From Tsuneonella sediminis (GTDB lineage: Bacteria; Pseudomonadota; Alphaproteobacteria; Sphingomonadales; Sphingomonadaceae), in the NCBI RefSeq assembly GCF_051912845.1, contig NZ_JBNCBU010000001.1, positions 1,116,001-1,180,000 of the forward strand: a DNA stretch of 64,000 nucleotides, read 5' to 3'. Position numbers and translations under genes: made by a program. Below the pieces are notes generated by a model. It did no database searches. It was not told the origin of the DNA and was given only the letters and a program-made list of their open reading frames with translations. Below, in pieces: positions 35,790 through 43,526 of the stretch (its first letter is position 1; the number at the start of each line of letters is the position of its first letter).

Positions 35790-37652
35790 ATGGCCGACCA
35801 GACCAAGCCCGCCGATCCGTTCGCCGGTTTCCTCGACATGCAGGGCGAAACCATGCGCGAGATGTGGGACCAGTTCATGCCCTCCGGCGCGCCCGTGATG
35901 AAGGACTGGGGCGAAATCTCCGCGTGGGGCGAAACCGCGCAGAAGCTCCAGGCGATGTGGCTCGAGTTCCTCGGCGAGAAGGCGCGCGATGCGGCCGGAG
36001 GGGCGGCGGCGCTCGACCCGGCGCAGTTCATGCTGCTCAGCCAGGGGTGGGCGCAGACGTGGCAATCGGCGGCCCGCAGCGGCATCGCCGCGCAGCAGAG
36101 GTTTTTCGAAGACGGGATGAAGCTGTGGCAGGGTGTCATGGGCGGCGCATTCGGCGGCGAGGACGCCAGCCCCGAGCTTCCCCGCAAGGACCGGCGATTC
36201 TCGGACCCCGCGTGGCGCAACCATCCGGCGTTCGCGCTGCTGCACCAGACATATCTGATGGTATCCGAATACATGCTCGACGCGGCGGAACAGGTCGAGG
36301 GTGTCGATGCGGAGAAGAAGGAGCAGCTCGCCTTCGCCACGCGCGCGCTGGTCGAGGCGATGAGCCCGGACAACTTCCTCGCCACCAACCCGGTCGTCCT
36401 GCAACGGACGATCGAGACGAGGGGCGCGAACCTCGTGAAGGGATTGCAGCACCTCATCAACGACCTGAAGCGCGGGCAACTCACCCACACCGACGCCGAG
36501 GCGTTCAGGCTTGGCGAAAACATCGCGACGACGCCGGGCAAGGTCGTCCACGAAGGCCCGCTCTACCAGCTGATCCAGTACAGCCCGAGCACCGAAACGG
36601 TCGCCGAGACGCCGCTGGTGATCTTCCCGCCGTGGATCAACCGGTTCTATATCCTCGACCTCACGCCCAAGAAGAGCTTCATCAAATGGGCGGTCGACCA
36701 GGGACTGACCGTGTTCGTCACCAGCTGGAAATCTGCGGATGCGAGCATGAAGGACGTGGTGTGGGACGACTACATCCGCGCCGAGATCGAGGCGATCGGG
36801 GTGATCCGCGAACGGCTCGGGGTAAAGGCCGTCCACACCATCGGATATTGCGTCGCCGGCACCACGCTTGCCGCGGCACTGGCAATCCTCGCGAGGCGCG
36901 GCGAGGCCGGCATTGTCGCCTCGGCCACGTTCTTCACTGCCCAGGTCGATTTCGAGAAGGCGGGCGAGCTCAAGAACTTCATCGACGAGGGCCAGCTCGA
37001 GCTGATCGGCAACCTGTCACAGGAAGGGTATCTCGACGGGCGCTACATGGCGGCAACCTTCAACCTGCTGCGCGGGCGCGACCTGATCTGGAACTATGTG
37101 GTCAACAACTACCTGCTCGGCGAGGACTACCCGGCGTTCGACCTTCTCCATTGGAACGGCGACGTCACCAACCTGCCGGCAAAATGGCACGGCGACTATC
37201 TGCGCGATCTCTATCGCGGCAACAAGCTGGTGGTGCCCGATGCAATGGAGGCCGACGGAACCCCGATCGACCTCACCCGGATCGAGACCCCGATCTACAT
37301 CCAGGCGGGGCGCGAGGACCATATCGCGCCCGCCGAAAGCGTCTGGCGGATGACACGCCATGTCCGCGGGGACACGACTTTCGTGCTCGCCGGTTCGGGC
37401 CACATCGCGGGCGTGGTCAATCATCCCGATGCGGGCAAGTACCAGTACTGGACCGGCGACAGCTCGGCGCCGAGCCTCGAGAAGTTCCTCGAAGGCGCGA
37501 CCGAACACCCGGGCAGCTGGTGGCCGCACTGGCGTTCCTGGCTGTCCGAACGGGGCGAAAAGCAGGTTCCAGCAACCGGCAAGCGCAAACCGGGCGGCAA
37601 GGGCGACACGGTGATCGAGGATGCTCCCGGACGCTATGTCAGGACCCGCTAA
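35790..37652 (+). CDS. phaC: Class I polyhydroxyalkanoate synthase
   Basis: 620-residue polymerase that links hydroxyacyl-CoA (typically 3-hydroxybutyryl-CoA) into PHA granules. It has the N-terminal PhaC_N domain (about 110-280) and an alpha/beta-hydrolase catalytic core with the lipase-like box GYCVAGT containing nucleophile Cys354. The Asp is in GREDHIAP and the His in GSGHIAGVVNHP. The length and absence of a PhaE/PhaR partner indicate class I. The phasin gene follows 109 bp downstream behind its own promoter. No phaA/phaB is seen here. Confidence 0.95.
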   Translation: MADQTKPADPFAGFLDMQGETMREMWDQFMPSGAPVMKDWGEISAWGETAQKLQAMWLEFLGEKARDAAGGAAALDPAQFMLLSQGWAQTWQSAARSGIAAQQRFFEDGMKLWQGVMGGAFGGEDASPELPRKDRRFSDPAWRNHPAFALLHQTYLMVSEYMLDAAEQVEGVDAEKKEQLAFATRALVEAMSPDNFLATNPVVLQRTIETRGANLVKGLQHLINDLKRGQLTHTDAEAFRLGENIATTPGKVVHEGPLYQLIQYSPSTETVAETPLVIFPPWINRFYILDLTPKKSFIKWAVDQGLTVFVTSWKSADASMKDVVWDDYIRAEIEAIGVIRERLGVKAVHTIGYCVAGTTLAAALAILARRGEAGIVASATFFTAQVDFEKAGELKNFIDEGQLELIGNLSQEGYLDGRYMAATFNLLRGRDLIWNYVVNNYLLGEDYPAFDLLHWNGDVTNLPAKWHGDYLRDLYRGNKLVVPDAMEADGTPIDLTRIETPIYIQAGREDHIAPAESVWRMTRHVRGDTTFVLAGSGHIAGVVNHPDAGKYQYWTGDSSAPSLEKFLEGATEHPGSWWPHWRSWLSERGEKQVPATGKRKPGGKGDTVIEDAPGRYVRTR

Positions 37653-37684
37653 GCCATTGACATCGCTCGCCTGAGCCAGTTATG

Positions 37685-37695
37685 GTGCACTGCAC
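37685..37695. promoter_or_regulatory. TGCA-N-TGCA operator-like site, upstream copy
   Basis: GTGCACTGCAC contains the interrupted palindrome TGCA-C-TGCA. An identical core recurs at 37735-37743, and a one-mismatch copy (TGCA-A-TGCC) lies at 37719-37727 between the -35 and -10. PhaR, the PHA-responsive repressor of phasin genes in Paracoccus and Rhodobacter, is known to bind TGC-rich sites, so a PhaR-type operator array is inferred. Confidence 0.6.
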
Positions 37696-37705
37696 AAAAA
37701 AATCC

Positions 37706-37733
37706 TTGACTTCGCTGCTGCAATGCCTATTTT
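37706..37733 (+). promoter_or_regulatory. Sigma70-type promoter of the phasin gene
   Basis: TTGACT (37706-37711), a 16-bp spacer and TATTTT (37728-37733), 29 bp before the phasin ATG. TGCA-N-TGCA copies sit upstream of the -35, inside the spacer and just after the -10, so a bound repressor would block RNA polymerase. Confidence 0.65.
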
Positions 37734-37744
37734 GTGCACTGCAA
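37734..37744. promoter_or_regulatory. TGCA-N-TGCA operator-like site, downstream copy
   Basis: GTGCACTGCAA immediately after the -10, at the expected transcription start. It shares the 10-base core GTGCACTGCA with the copy at 37685, at 49 bp spacing. Confidence 0.6.
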
Positions 37745-37761
37745 CATAGGAGCGAAGTCCG

Positions 37762-38571
37762 ATGGCCTCTGCCGCTGACAATACCGTGAACGCGAAAGCC
37801 GACGCTGCCGCCGAGAAGGCTTATGCGGACGCTGCCAGCAACGTTCCCGCGACCAAGGGCGAGGTCGAGGCGGCCAAGCCTGCCCCGGCCAAGATCGATG
37901 CCGCCGTCGCCGAGGTGAAGGCCGCACCGAAGAAGGCTGCCCCGGCCCGCAAGGCCCGCAGGACGGCTGCTCCGAAGAAGACCGCCGCCGCCAAGGCCGC
38001 CCCGGCGAAGAAGCCGGCCGCCAAGGCGCTTGCGAAGAAGCCTGCGAAGACCGTCAAGAAGACTGCCACCCAGACCCCCGCGCCGCGCGCTGCCGCGGTT
38101 GCCCAGATGAAGGACAAGATCATGGCCACTGCCAAGACCACCACCACCGACTACACCGCCAAGGCGAAGGAATTCGCCGCCGACGCGCAGACCCGCGCCA
38201 AGGCCGCTTACGACAAGTTCCAGGCCTATGCCGGCGAGATGACCGAATTCACCAAGGGCAACATCGAAGCCGTGGTCGAATCGGGCAAGATCCTCGGCGC
38301 TGGCGTGCAGGACATGGCGCGCGGCGAAGTCGAAGCCGCCAAGGGTGCCTTCGAAACCGCCACTGCCGACCTCAAGGCGATGGCCGCGGTCAAGAGCCCG
38401 GCCGAGCTGTTCAAGCTGCAGGGCGAGATCGCCCGCCGCAACTTCGACGCCGCCGTGGCGCGTTATTCGAAGAATGCCGAGACCTCGATGAAGCTCGCCA
38501 ACGACGCCTTCGCGCCGCTGTCGAACCGCGTGAGCCTCGCGGTCGAGAAGGTTTCGAAGAGCGCCGCGTAA
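37762..38571 (+). CDS. Phasin with histone-H1-like N-terminal extension
   Basis: 269-residue phasin_2-type PHA granule-coating protein. The C-terminal half (about 125-269; TTTDYTAKAKEFAADAQTRAKAAYDKFQAYAGEMTEFTKGNIEAVVESGKILGAGVQDMARG) is the amphipathic helical phasin domain. The N-terminal half is low-complexity Ala/Lys/Pro (repeats such as AAPKKT, APAKKPAAK, KKPAKTVKK at about 55-105), resembling histone H1 or PhaF tails that bind DNA. By analogy it could tether granules to the nucleoid. It follows phaC with its own operator-studded promoter and has an intrinsic terminator downstream. Confidence 0.92.
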   Translation: MASAADNTVNAKADAAAEKAYADAASNVPATKGEVEAAKPAPAKIDAAVAEVKAAPKKAAPARKARRTAAPKKTAAAKAAPAKKPAAKALAKKPAKTVKKTATQTPAPRAAAVAQMKDKIMATAKTTTTDYTAKAKEFAADAQTRAKAAYDKFQAYAGEMTEFTKGNIEAVVESGKILGAGVQDMARGEVEAAKGAFETATADLKAMAAVKSPAELFKLQGEIARRNFDAAVARYSKNAETSMKLANDAFAPLSNRVSLAVEKVSKSAA

Positions 38572-38628
38572 GCGTTTTGCATTTCGCAAGCGGGACGTGT
38601 CCGTCTTATCGGATGCGCGCCCGTCGAG

Positions 38629-38661
38629 CGGGCCGGATGGTGCAAGCCATCCGGCCCGTTT
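38629..38661 (+). terminator. Intrinsic terminator of the phasin gene
   Basis: 12-bp perfect stem (38629-38640 with 38647-38658), 6-nt loop, followed by TTTGCC. The T-tract is short. It lies 57 bp beyond the phasin stop and before clpS. Confidence 0.75.
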
Positions 38662-38743
38662 GCCGTTCGGAAGTCATTTGCGAGAGTTTAACCGCGCCGC
38701 GGCATCTTGCTTGCCCCAGTTGCGATACGATATTGCCACCCCG

Positions 38744-39103
38744 ATGATCACGCCCCCAACCGCCGATCCCGTCCGCAGCGCCGGACGCGAAGACGATGCC
38801 GACACCGGCGACGCGGTGGGCATCGCCACCAAGGCGCGCGCCAAGCCCAAGAAGCCGAGCCAGTACAAGGTGCTGATGCTGAACGACGATTACACCCCGA
38901 TGGAATTCGTCGTAATGGTGCTCAAGCGGTTTTTCAGGATGGACCTCGAACAGGCAACACGGGTGATGCTCCACGTGCACCAGCGCGGCGTCGGCGTGTG
39001 CGGGGTGTTTCCCTACGAAGTCGCCGAGACCAAGGTGAACCAGGTGATGGACTTCGCGCGGGCGAACCAGCACCCTCTCCAGTGCACGCTGGAAAAGGCC
39101 TGA
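38744..39103 (+). CDS. clpS: ATP-dependent Clp protease adaptor ClpS
   Basis: 119-residue N-end-rule adaptor that delivers substrates to ClpA-ClpP. The unstructured N-terminal about 40 residues are followed by the core KVLMLNDDYTPMEFVVMVLKRFF, the ATRVMLHVHQRGVGVCGVFPYEVAETKV binding-pocket region and the terminal HPLQCTLEKA. ATG 38744 was chosen; an upstream in-frame ATG at 38597 would add residues that overlap the phasin terminator. clpA is not in the immediate neighbourhood. Confidence 0.93.
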   Translation: MITPPTADPVRSAGREDDADTGDAVGIATKARAKPKKPSQYKVLMLNDDYTPMEFVVMVLKRFFRMDLEQATRVMLHVHQRGVGVCGVFPYEVAETKVNQVMDFARANQHPLQCTLEKA

Positions 39104-39211
39104 CCGGGGGCGGGATACCGCGCATCGTGCGCGAGCTCCCTGACGGGGCATGACCGCGACGCTTTTTGCCGTTAAGGGCGCAGCCCACGATAGACGAGAC
39201 CGCCCGACCCC

Positions 39212-40453
39212 GTGTTGAATTTCCTCCCCGCGATCGACCGCTACATCCTGCGGCTGACCATCGTCCCGATGGTAGGGGTGTTCGTGCTCGCGGCCTCGCT
39301 GCTGATTCTCGACAAGATGCTCCGCCTGCTCGATTTCGTGGCGGTCCAGGGCGGCCCCATCGGTGTCGTGTTCAAGATGCTGGCGACGATGATGCCGGAA
39401 TACGCCAGCCTGGCGATCCCGCTCGGACTTCTGCTGGGCGTATTGATGGCCTTTCGCAAGCTTGCCGTATCGAGCGAGCTCGACGTGATGCGCGCGGTCG
39501 GTCAGGGCTACGGGCGGCTGCTCAGGGTCCCCTACGCGATCGCGCTGGTGCTCGTTGCGATCAACGTCGCGCTGGTCTTCTACGTCCAGCCCGTCAGCCG
39601 CTACTGGTACGAGCGGCTCGAGTACGAGCTCAAGTCGGGCGCGCTCGGCGCATCGATCAAGGTCGGCGAGTTCACCACGCTGAAGGACCGAATGGCGCTC
39701 AGGATCGAACGCAGCGAGGACGACGGGCGGCGGCTGGTGGGCATTTTCGCCCGGGTGGCCAACGACAAGGGCCAGGTCCTGTCGATCTCGGCCCGCGAAG
39801 GCGCGTTCCTCGCCACGACCGACAACCCCGACACGATCATCCTGCGCCTGTCCGATGGCACGATCATCCAGGACATGGGCGGGAAGCAGACCCCCCGCGT
39901 GCTGAGCTTCACCCGTCACGACCTGCCGATCGACCTGCCCACCGTGGCCAAGTTCCGCGCGCGCGCAGGCGGAGACGACACCCGCGAGTTCATCCTGCCC
40001 GAGCTCCTGCGGATCGGCTGGGGCGACGCGCCGGCGACCGGCGAAGCCGAACGGATCGGCAGCCAGGCAAGCTTCAACTTCCGCCTCGTCGAGGTGGTGA
40101 TGATGTTCCTGATGCCGCTGCTCGCGGTCGCGCTGGCGATCCCGCCCAAGCGATCGACCAGCGCGCTGGGCGTATTCGTGTCGATCGTGATGGTCGTCGC
40201 CTATCACAAGATAAACCAGTACGCGGAAGACTATGCCTCGCTCGGCCGGGTCGACCCGACGCTGGCCCTGTGGGTGCCGTTCGTGCTGTTCGCCGCGCTG
40301 ATCCTGTGGATGTACTGGCGCGTTGCCTACGTTCCGGGCGGGCAGGCGATCGGTGCCCTTGAAACCGCCTTCGCCAAGCTCGGCAAGCGGCTGCGCAGGC
40401 TCCTGCGCCGCCGGGGTCCGCGGGGCGTGCCGGCCCTCGCCCCCGCAGAGTAG
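39212..40453 (+). CDS. lptF: LPS export permease LptF
   Basis: 413-residue YjgP/YjgQ-family inner-membrane subunit of the LptBFG ABC transporter that extracts lipopolysaccharide. It has N-terminal helices (about 12-35, 55-85, 98-120), a central periplasmic beta-jellyroll domain (about 135-270) and C-terminal helices (about 285-380). GTG 39212 (VLNFLPAIDRYILRLTIVPMVG) is the likely start; an adjacent TTG is possible. It is followed 9 bp later by lptG. Confidence 0.9.
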   Translation: MLNFLPAIDRYILRLTIVPMVGVFVLAASLLILDKMLRLLDFVAVQGGPIGVVFKMLATMMPEYASLAIPLGLLLGVLMAFRKLAVSSELDVMRAVGQGYGRLLRVPYAIALVLVAINVALVFYVQPVSRYWYERLEYELKSGALGASIKVGEFTTLKDRMALRIERSEDDGRRLVGIFARVANDKGQVLSISAREGAFLATTDNPDTIILRLSDGTIIQDMGGKQTPRVLSFTRHDLPIDLPTVAKFRARAGGDDTREFILPELLRIGWGDAPATGEAERIGSQASFNFRLVEVVMMFLMPLLAVALAIPPKRSTSALGVFVSIVMVVAYHKINQYAEDYASLGRVDPTLALWVPFVLFAALILWMYWRVAYVPGGQAIGALETAFAKLGKRLRRLLRRRGPRGVPALAPAE

Positions 40454-40462
40454 ACGCACCCG

Positions 40463-41560
40463 ATGCAGTTCGATTTTTTCCCCTCGCGGACCCTGACCAT
40501 CTACCTCGCGAAGATGTTCACCGTCCGCATCCTCGCGGTGCTGGTCATGCTCGTCCTGGTCCTGCTGATGCTCGACCTCCTCACCGCGACGGGCAAGATC
40601 CTGGCGGTACCGGGTAACGGGCAGGACGAAATCTGGACCTATGCCACCCTGCGGATGCCCCAGCTCGTCGCGCGGTTCCTGCCCTATTCGGTGCTGCTGG
40701 CAACGATCATCACTCTCGTCGGCCTCAACCAGAACAGCGAGGTGATCGCGATGAAGGCCGCCGGCCTCAGCGCGCACCAGGTACTGGCCCCACTGCTGCT
40801 CACCGCGCTGGTGGTCGGGATCGGCAGCTTCGCCTTCAACGAGCGCGTCGTGACCCGGGCGACGGCCACGCTCAAGGCCTGGGACGCCAACGAGTTCAAG
40901 GCCGTGCCGCGCGATTCCGGCGTGCGGGCGAACGTATACATCAGCGACGGGGCCGACATCCTTGCCGCGGGCAGCGTCACCGGCGTGGGCGACGCGACCG
41001 AGCTCACCAACGTGACCTGGTACCGCCGCGCGCCGAGCGGCGCGATCGCGAACCAGATCCGCGGCAGCCGAGCAACGTGGACCGGCGACGGCTGGAAGAT
41101 CGAGGACGCGGTCCGCTTCGAGGTCGCCGGCGCGCGCAGCGCCGACCTCGGTGAAACCGTCGTCGCCTCGACAATAACCCCCGACCAGGTCTGGCTGGGC
41201 AGCGTCGACCCGGACGCGCAGTCGTTCTGGGAGTTGAGAGAATCCATCGCCGCCTACGAAGCGGCCGGCCGGCGCACTGCCGAGATCCGCTCGAAATGGT
41301 GGCACAAGCTCGTCAGCCCCCTGTCATCGGTGCTGATGCCCCTGCTCGGCGCCGTGGCGGCGTTCGGACTCGCGCGATCGGGGCAGCTGTTCGTCCGCGC
41401 GGTGATCGGCATGGCGCTGGGCTTTGCCTATTTCGTCGTCGACAACGCCGCGCTCGCGATGGGCAATTTCGGGGGCTACCCGCCCCTCCTTGCCGCGTGG
41501 GCCCCGTTCCTGCTGTTCGCGCTCGTCGGAGAGACCGTGCTGGTTCGCACCGAAGAGTGA
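40463..41560 (+). CDS. lptG: LPS export permease LptG
   Basis: 365-residue partner of LptF with the same six-helix plus periplasmic domain plan. The start MQFDFFPSRTLTIYLAKMFTVRI and VIAMKAAGLSAHQVLAPLLL coupling-helix region are typical of LptG. C-terminal helices include LVSPLSSVLMPLLGAVAAFG. With LptF and LptB (not in the window) it moves LPS toward the LptC-A-D bridge. It is translated from ATG 40463, immediately after lptF. Confidence 0.92.
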   Translation: MQFDFFPSRTLTIYLAKMFTVRILAVLVMLVLVLLMLDLLTATGKILAVPGNGQDEIWTYATLRMPQLVARFLPYSVLLATIITLVGLNQNSEVIAMKAAGLSAHQVLAPLLLTALVVGIGSFAFNERVVTRATATLKAWDANEFKAVPRDSGVRANVYISDGADILAAGSVTGVGDATELTNVTWYRRAPSGAIANQIRGSRATWTGDGWKIEDAVRFEVAGARSADLGETVVASTITPDQVWLGSVDPDAQSFWELRESIAAYEAAGRRTAEIRSKWWHKLVSPLSSVLMPLLGAVAAFGLARSGQLFVRAVIGMALGFAYFVVDNAALAMGNFGGYPPLLAAWAPFLLFALVGETVLVRTEE

Positions 41561-41568
41561 AATGTGGC

Positions 41569-41593
41569 GGAACCTTGGCAGGGTTCGACGGTT
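41569..41593 (+). promoter_or_regulatory. Possible EcfG-type promoter of the small lipoproteins
   Basis: GGAAC (41569-41573), 16-bp spacer, GGTT (41590-41593), 32 bp before the first lipoprotein ATG. It differs from GGAAC-N16-CGTT by one base. It resembles the opposed element at 48341-48365, which also reads GGTT. Confidence 0.4.
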
Positions 41594-41625
41594 GAGCGGT
41601 CCGGAGTACAACTGGAGTTCACGCC

Positions 41626-41868
41626 ATGAAGAAGTTCGCATTTCCCGCGCTTGCGGCCGCCCTCGCCCTCGCCGCCTGCGACAGCGCGCCCGAGACCGAC
41701 GAGGCCGCACTCGACACCGCGGAGCCGGCAATGACCGAGCCGATGCCGGCCGACCCTGCGATGACCGACCCGATGGCCACCGACACCGCGGCGCCCACCG
41801 ACCCGATGGCGACCCCGACCGACGGCACCGAGGCGCCCGAGCCGACCGCCACCGCGACCCCGATGTGA
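41626..41868 (+). CDS. Small lipoprotein, tandem copy 1
   Basis: 80-residue lipoprotein: leader MKKFAFPALAAALALAAC with lipobox LAAC, then a low-complexity acidic Pro/Thr/Met-rich tail (TEPMPADPAMTDPMATDTAAPTDPM...) with no folded domain. The first 27 residues are nearly identical to those of the next gene, showing tandem duplication. Function is unknown. The second gene's alternative ATG at 41868 overlaps this stop codon. Confidence 0.75.
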   Translation: MKKFAFPALAAALALAACDSAPETDEAALDTAEPAMTEPMPADPAMTDPMATDTAAPTDPMATPTDGTEAPEPTATATPM

Positions 41869-41882
41869 TGGAGCGTATCGCA

Positions 41883-42188
41883 ATGAAGAAGCTGCTGTTC
41901 CCAGCCCTCGCCGCATCGCTCGCGCTTGCCGCCTGCGACAGCGCGCGGGAAACCGACGAAGCAGGAGCCGACGTTGCGGCCGAGGACACGGCCGCGACCG
42001 CGGCCGATGGTGACACGACGGTCGTCGTTCCCGGTCCGACCGCGACCGAGACCGCCGTCGTCGACACTGCAACCGACACCAGCGACCGGGTCTCGATCGG
42101 TCCGGACGGGGTGAAGGCCGATGTCGGTGATGCCGACACCCGGGTGAAGGTCGACACGAGCGGAAAGACCGTCACCGTCACGGACTGA
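41883..42188 (+). CDS. Small lipoprotein, tandem copy 2
   Basis: 101-residue paralogue of the preceding gene: MKKLLFPALAASLALAACDSARETDEAGADVA versus MKKFAFPALAAALALAACDSAPETDEAALDTA. After the shared leader it diverges to a Thr/Asp/Val-rich tail ending DVGDADTRVKVDTSGKTVTVTD. The start is ATG 41883 by alignment with its paralogue; an ATG at 41868 is in frame and overlaps the previous stop. A strong terminator follows at 42276-42309. Confidence 0.75.
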   Translation: MKKLLFPALAASLALAACDSARETDEAGADVAAEDTAATAADGDTTVVVPGPTATETAVVDTATDTSDRVSIGPDGVKADVGDADTRVKVDTSGKTVTVTD

Positions 42189-42255
42189 CGGGCAGGATCG
42201 TCACGCTGCGTCCACGGGTAACCGCGGCCGGCGTACGCAGGCTATCGCGGGATGA

Positions 42256-43419
42256 TCATTTCCGCGGAGCCTTGCACGGGGCCGTCTCCATGGAGGCGGC
42301 CCCGTTTTCGTGCATCCCCATCCGGGCGCCCGGGCGGCGCATCGTGCTCGCCGCGATCCGGCCGACCAGCGGCGCCATCCCGCGATAATGCGCACGGTTG
42401 TACGTCTCGCGCGCGTGTTCGTGCGCGCCGATCCGGCGGTGCGCCTCGGCCAGCGAATGATAGGGCAGCGACGGGAGCAGGTGGTGCAGGGCATGGTAGC
42501 GCAGGCCCACCGGCGCCCACAGCGCGGCGACGAACCCCGGAGGCGGGACGTTGACGGTGTCGAGGTACTGCGCGGTGACACTCATCGCCTCACCTTCGTT
42601 CTCCCAAAGATGCGCCACCAGCGTGCGTAACTGGTTGAGCACCGCCACCGCCGAGAATACGCCAAGCGCCACCAGCAGCGGCTGCCAGCCGAGCCACAGG
42701 ACGCTTGCGATCAGCACGAGCGCCCAGATCGCGGCACCGGCTTCGAGCAGGATGAAGCGGCGCCGGTCCTCGTCCGCGGGTCGGCGGCGGCGGAACGTCG
42801 GGTTGATGGCAAGGGTCGAGAACCGCGCCCAGTTTGCGCGCCGCAGCGCCGGGATGAACACGCCAAGCGGCGCAAGCACGCCGAAGCGCAGCACGAGGCC
42901 GAGCGGCGCGAGCAGCGAGACAAGGATGAACGCGGGCAGCGTCCACGGCTTCATCAGGGCAAGCGGCAGGTATTCGGGATCGTCGGGCGTGCCGTAACGC
43001 TTGCGCGAGTGGTGGATCGTGTGCCCGTCCTCGTACATGAAACTGGGGGTGAGCATGGGAATGCCGACGAGCAGGTTCCAGGTCGTGCGAAAACCGGGAA
43101 GCGCATCGCGGTGCAGGTGCGTGAGCTCGTGGATGAACAGCAGCGCGCGGTACAGCGCCAGAGTGGCGACGACGCCCAGCAGGACGGTGAGCCACAGGAC
43201 CTGCGACAGGATCGCCCCGGCGAGCGCGGCGTAGCCCAACAGCGCCGATCCGAGCATGTCGGGCCAGTATATCTCCGGTCTGGCCACGGAGAGGTCGCGC
43301 GTCAGTTCGGCCGCCGCGCGCAGCAGCGCCTTGTCGTCCTCGTCCCGGGCGCCCGAATAGCGCTGGCCGCCCGGCGGCAGGGCCTTCGTGTCGGCCGTGG
43401 TGGAGGTCGATGTGGTCAT
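42256..43419 (-). CDS. Fatty acid desaturase
   Basis: 387-residue membrane di-iron desaturase/hydroxylase with three histidine boxes: HELTHLH (His97, 101, 103), HTIHH (133, 136, 137) and HALHH (about 312-316), with hydrophobic helix pairs between them. It could desaturate acyl lipids or act on another hydrocarbon; specificity is not readable. The last 15 or so codons coincide with a plus-strand terminator hairpin (42276-42309), so the 3' end is used in both directions. It is divergent from the GNAT-like gene. Confidence 0.88.
   Translation of the reverse strand: MTTSTSTTADTKALPPGGQRYSGARDEDDKALLRAAAELTRDLSVARPEIYWPDMLGSALLGYAALAGAILSQVLWLTVLLGVVATLALYRALLFIHELTHLHRDALPGFRTTWNLLVGIPMLTPSFMYEDGHTIHHSRKRYGTPDDPEYLPLALMKPWTLPAFILVSLLAPLGLVLRFGVLAPLGVFIPALRRANWARFSTLAINPTFRRRRPADEDRRRFILLEAGAAIWALVLIASVLWLGWQPLLVALGVFSAVAVLNQLRTLVAHLWENEGEAMSVTAQYLDTVNVPPPGFVAALWAPVGLRYHALHHLLPSLPYHSLAEAHRRIGAHEHARETYNRAHYRGMAPLVGRIAASTMRRPGARMGMHENGAASMETAPCKAPRK
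42276..42309 (+). terminator. Intrinsic terminator of the tandem lipoprotein unit
   Basis: 15-bp arms (42276-42290 and 42291-42305) complementary except for one G-T pair, followed on the plus strand by TTTTCG. The hairpin lies inside the 3' coding end of the convergent desaturase. Confidence 0.8.
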
Positions 43420-43526
43420 AATCTGCTTTTCCGAACCGTGCGCGCGGCCTATCCGGCGGCGCCGACTGCTGCCGCGCGATAGCGGATTTGCGGCAAATGC
43501 GAAATGAACGAGGTCAGGTACGCTTG

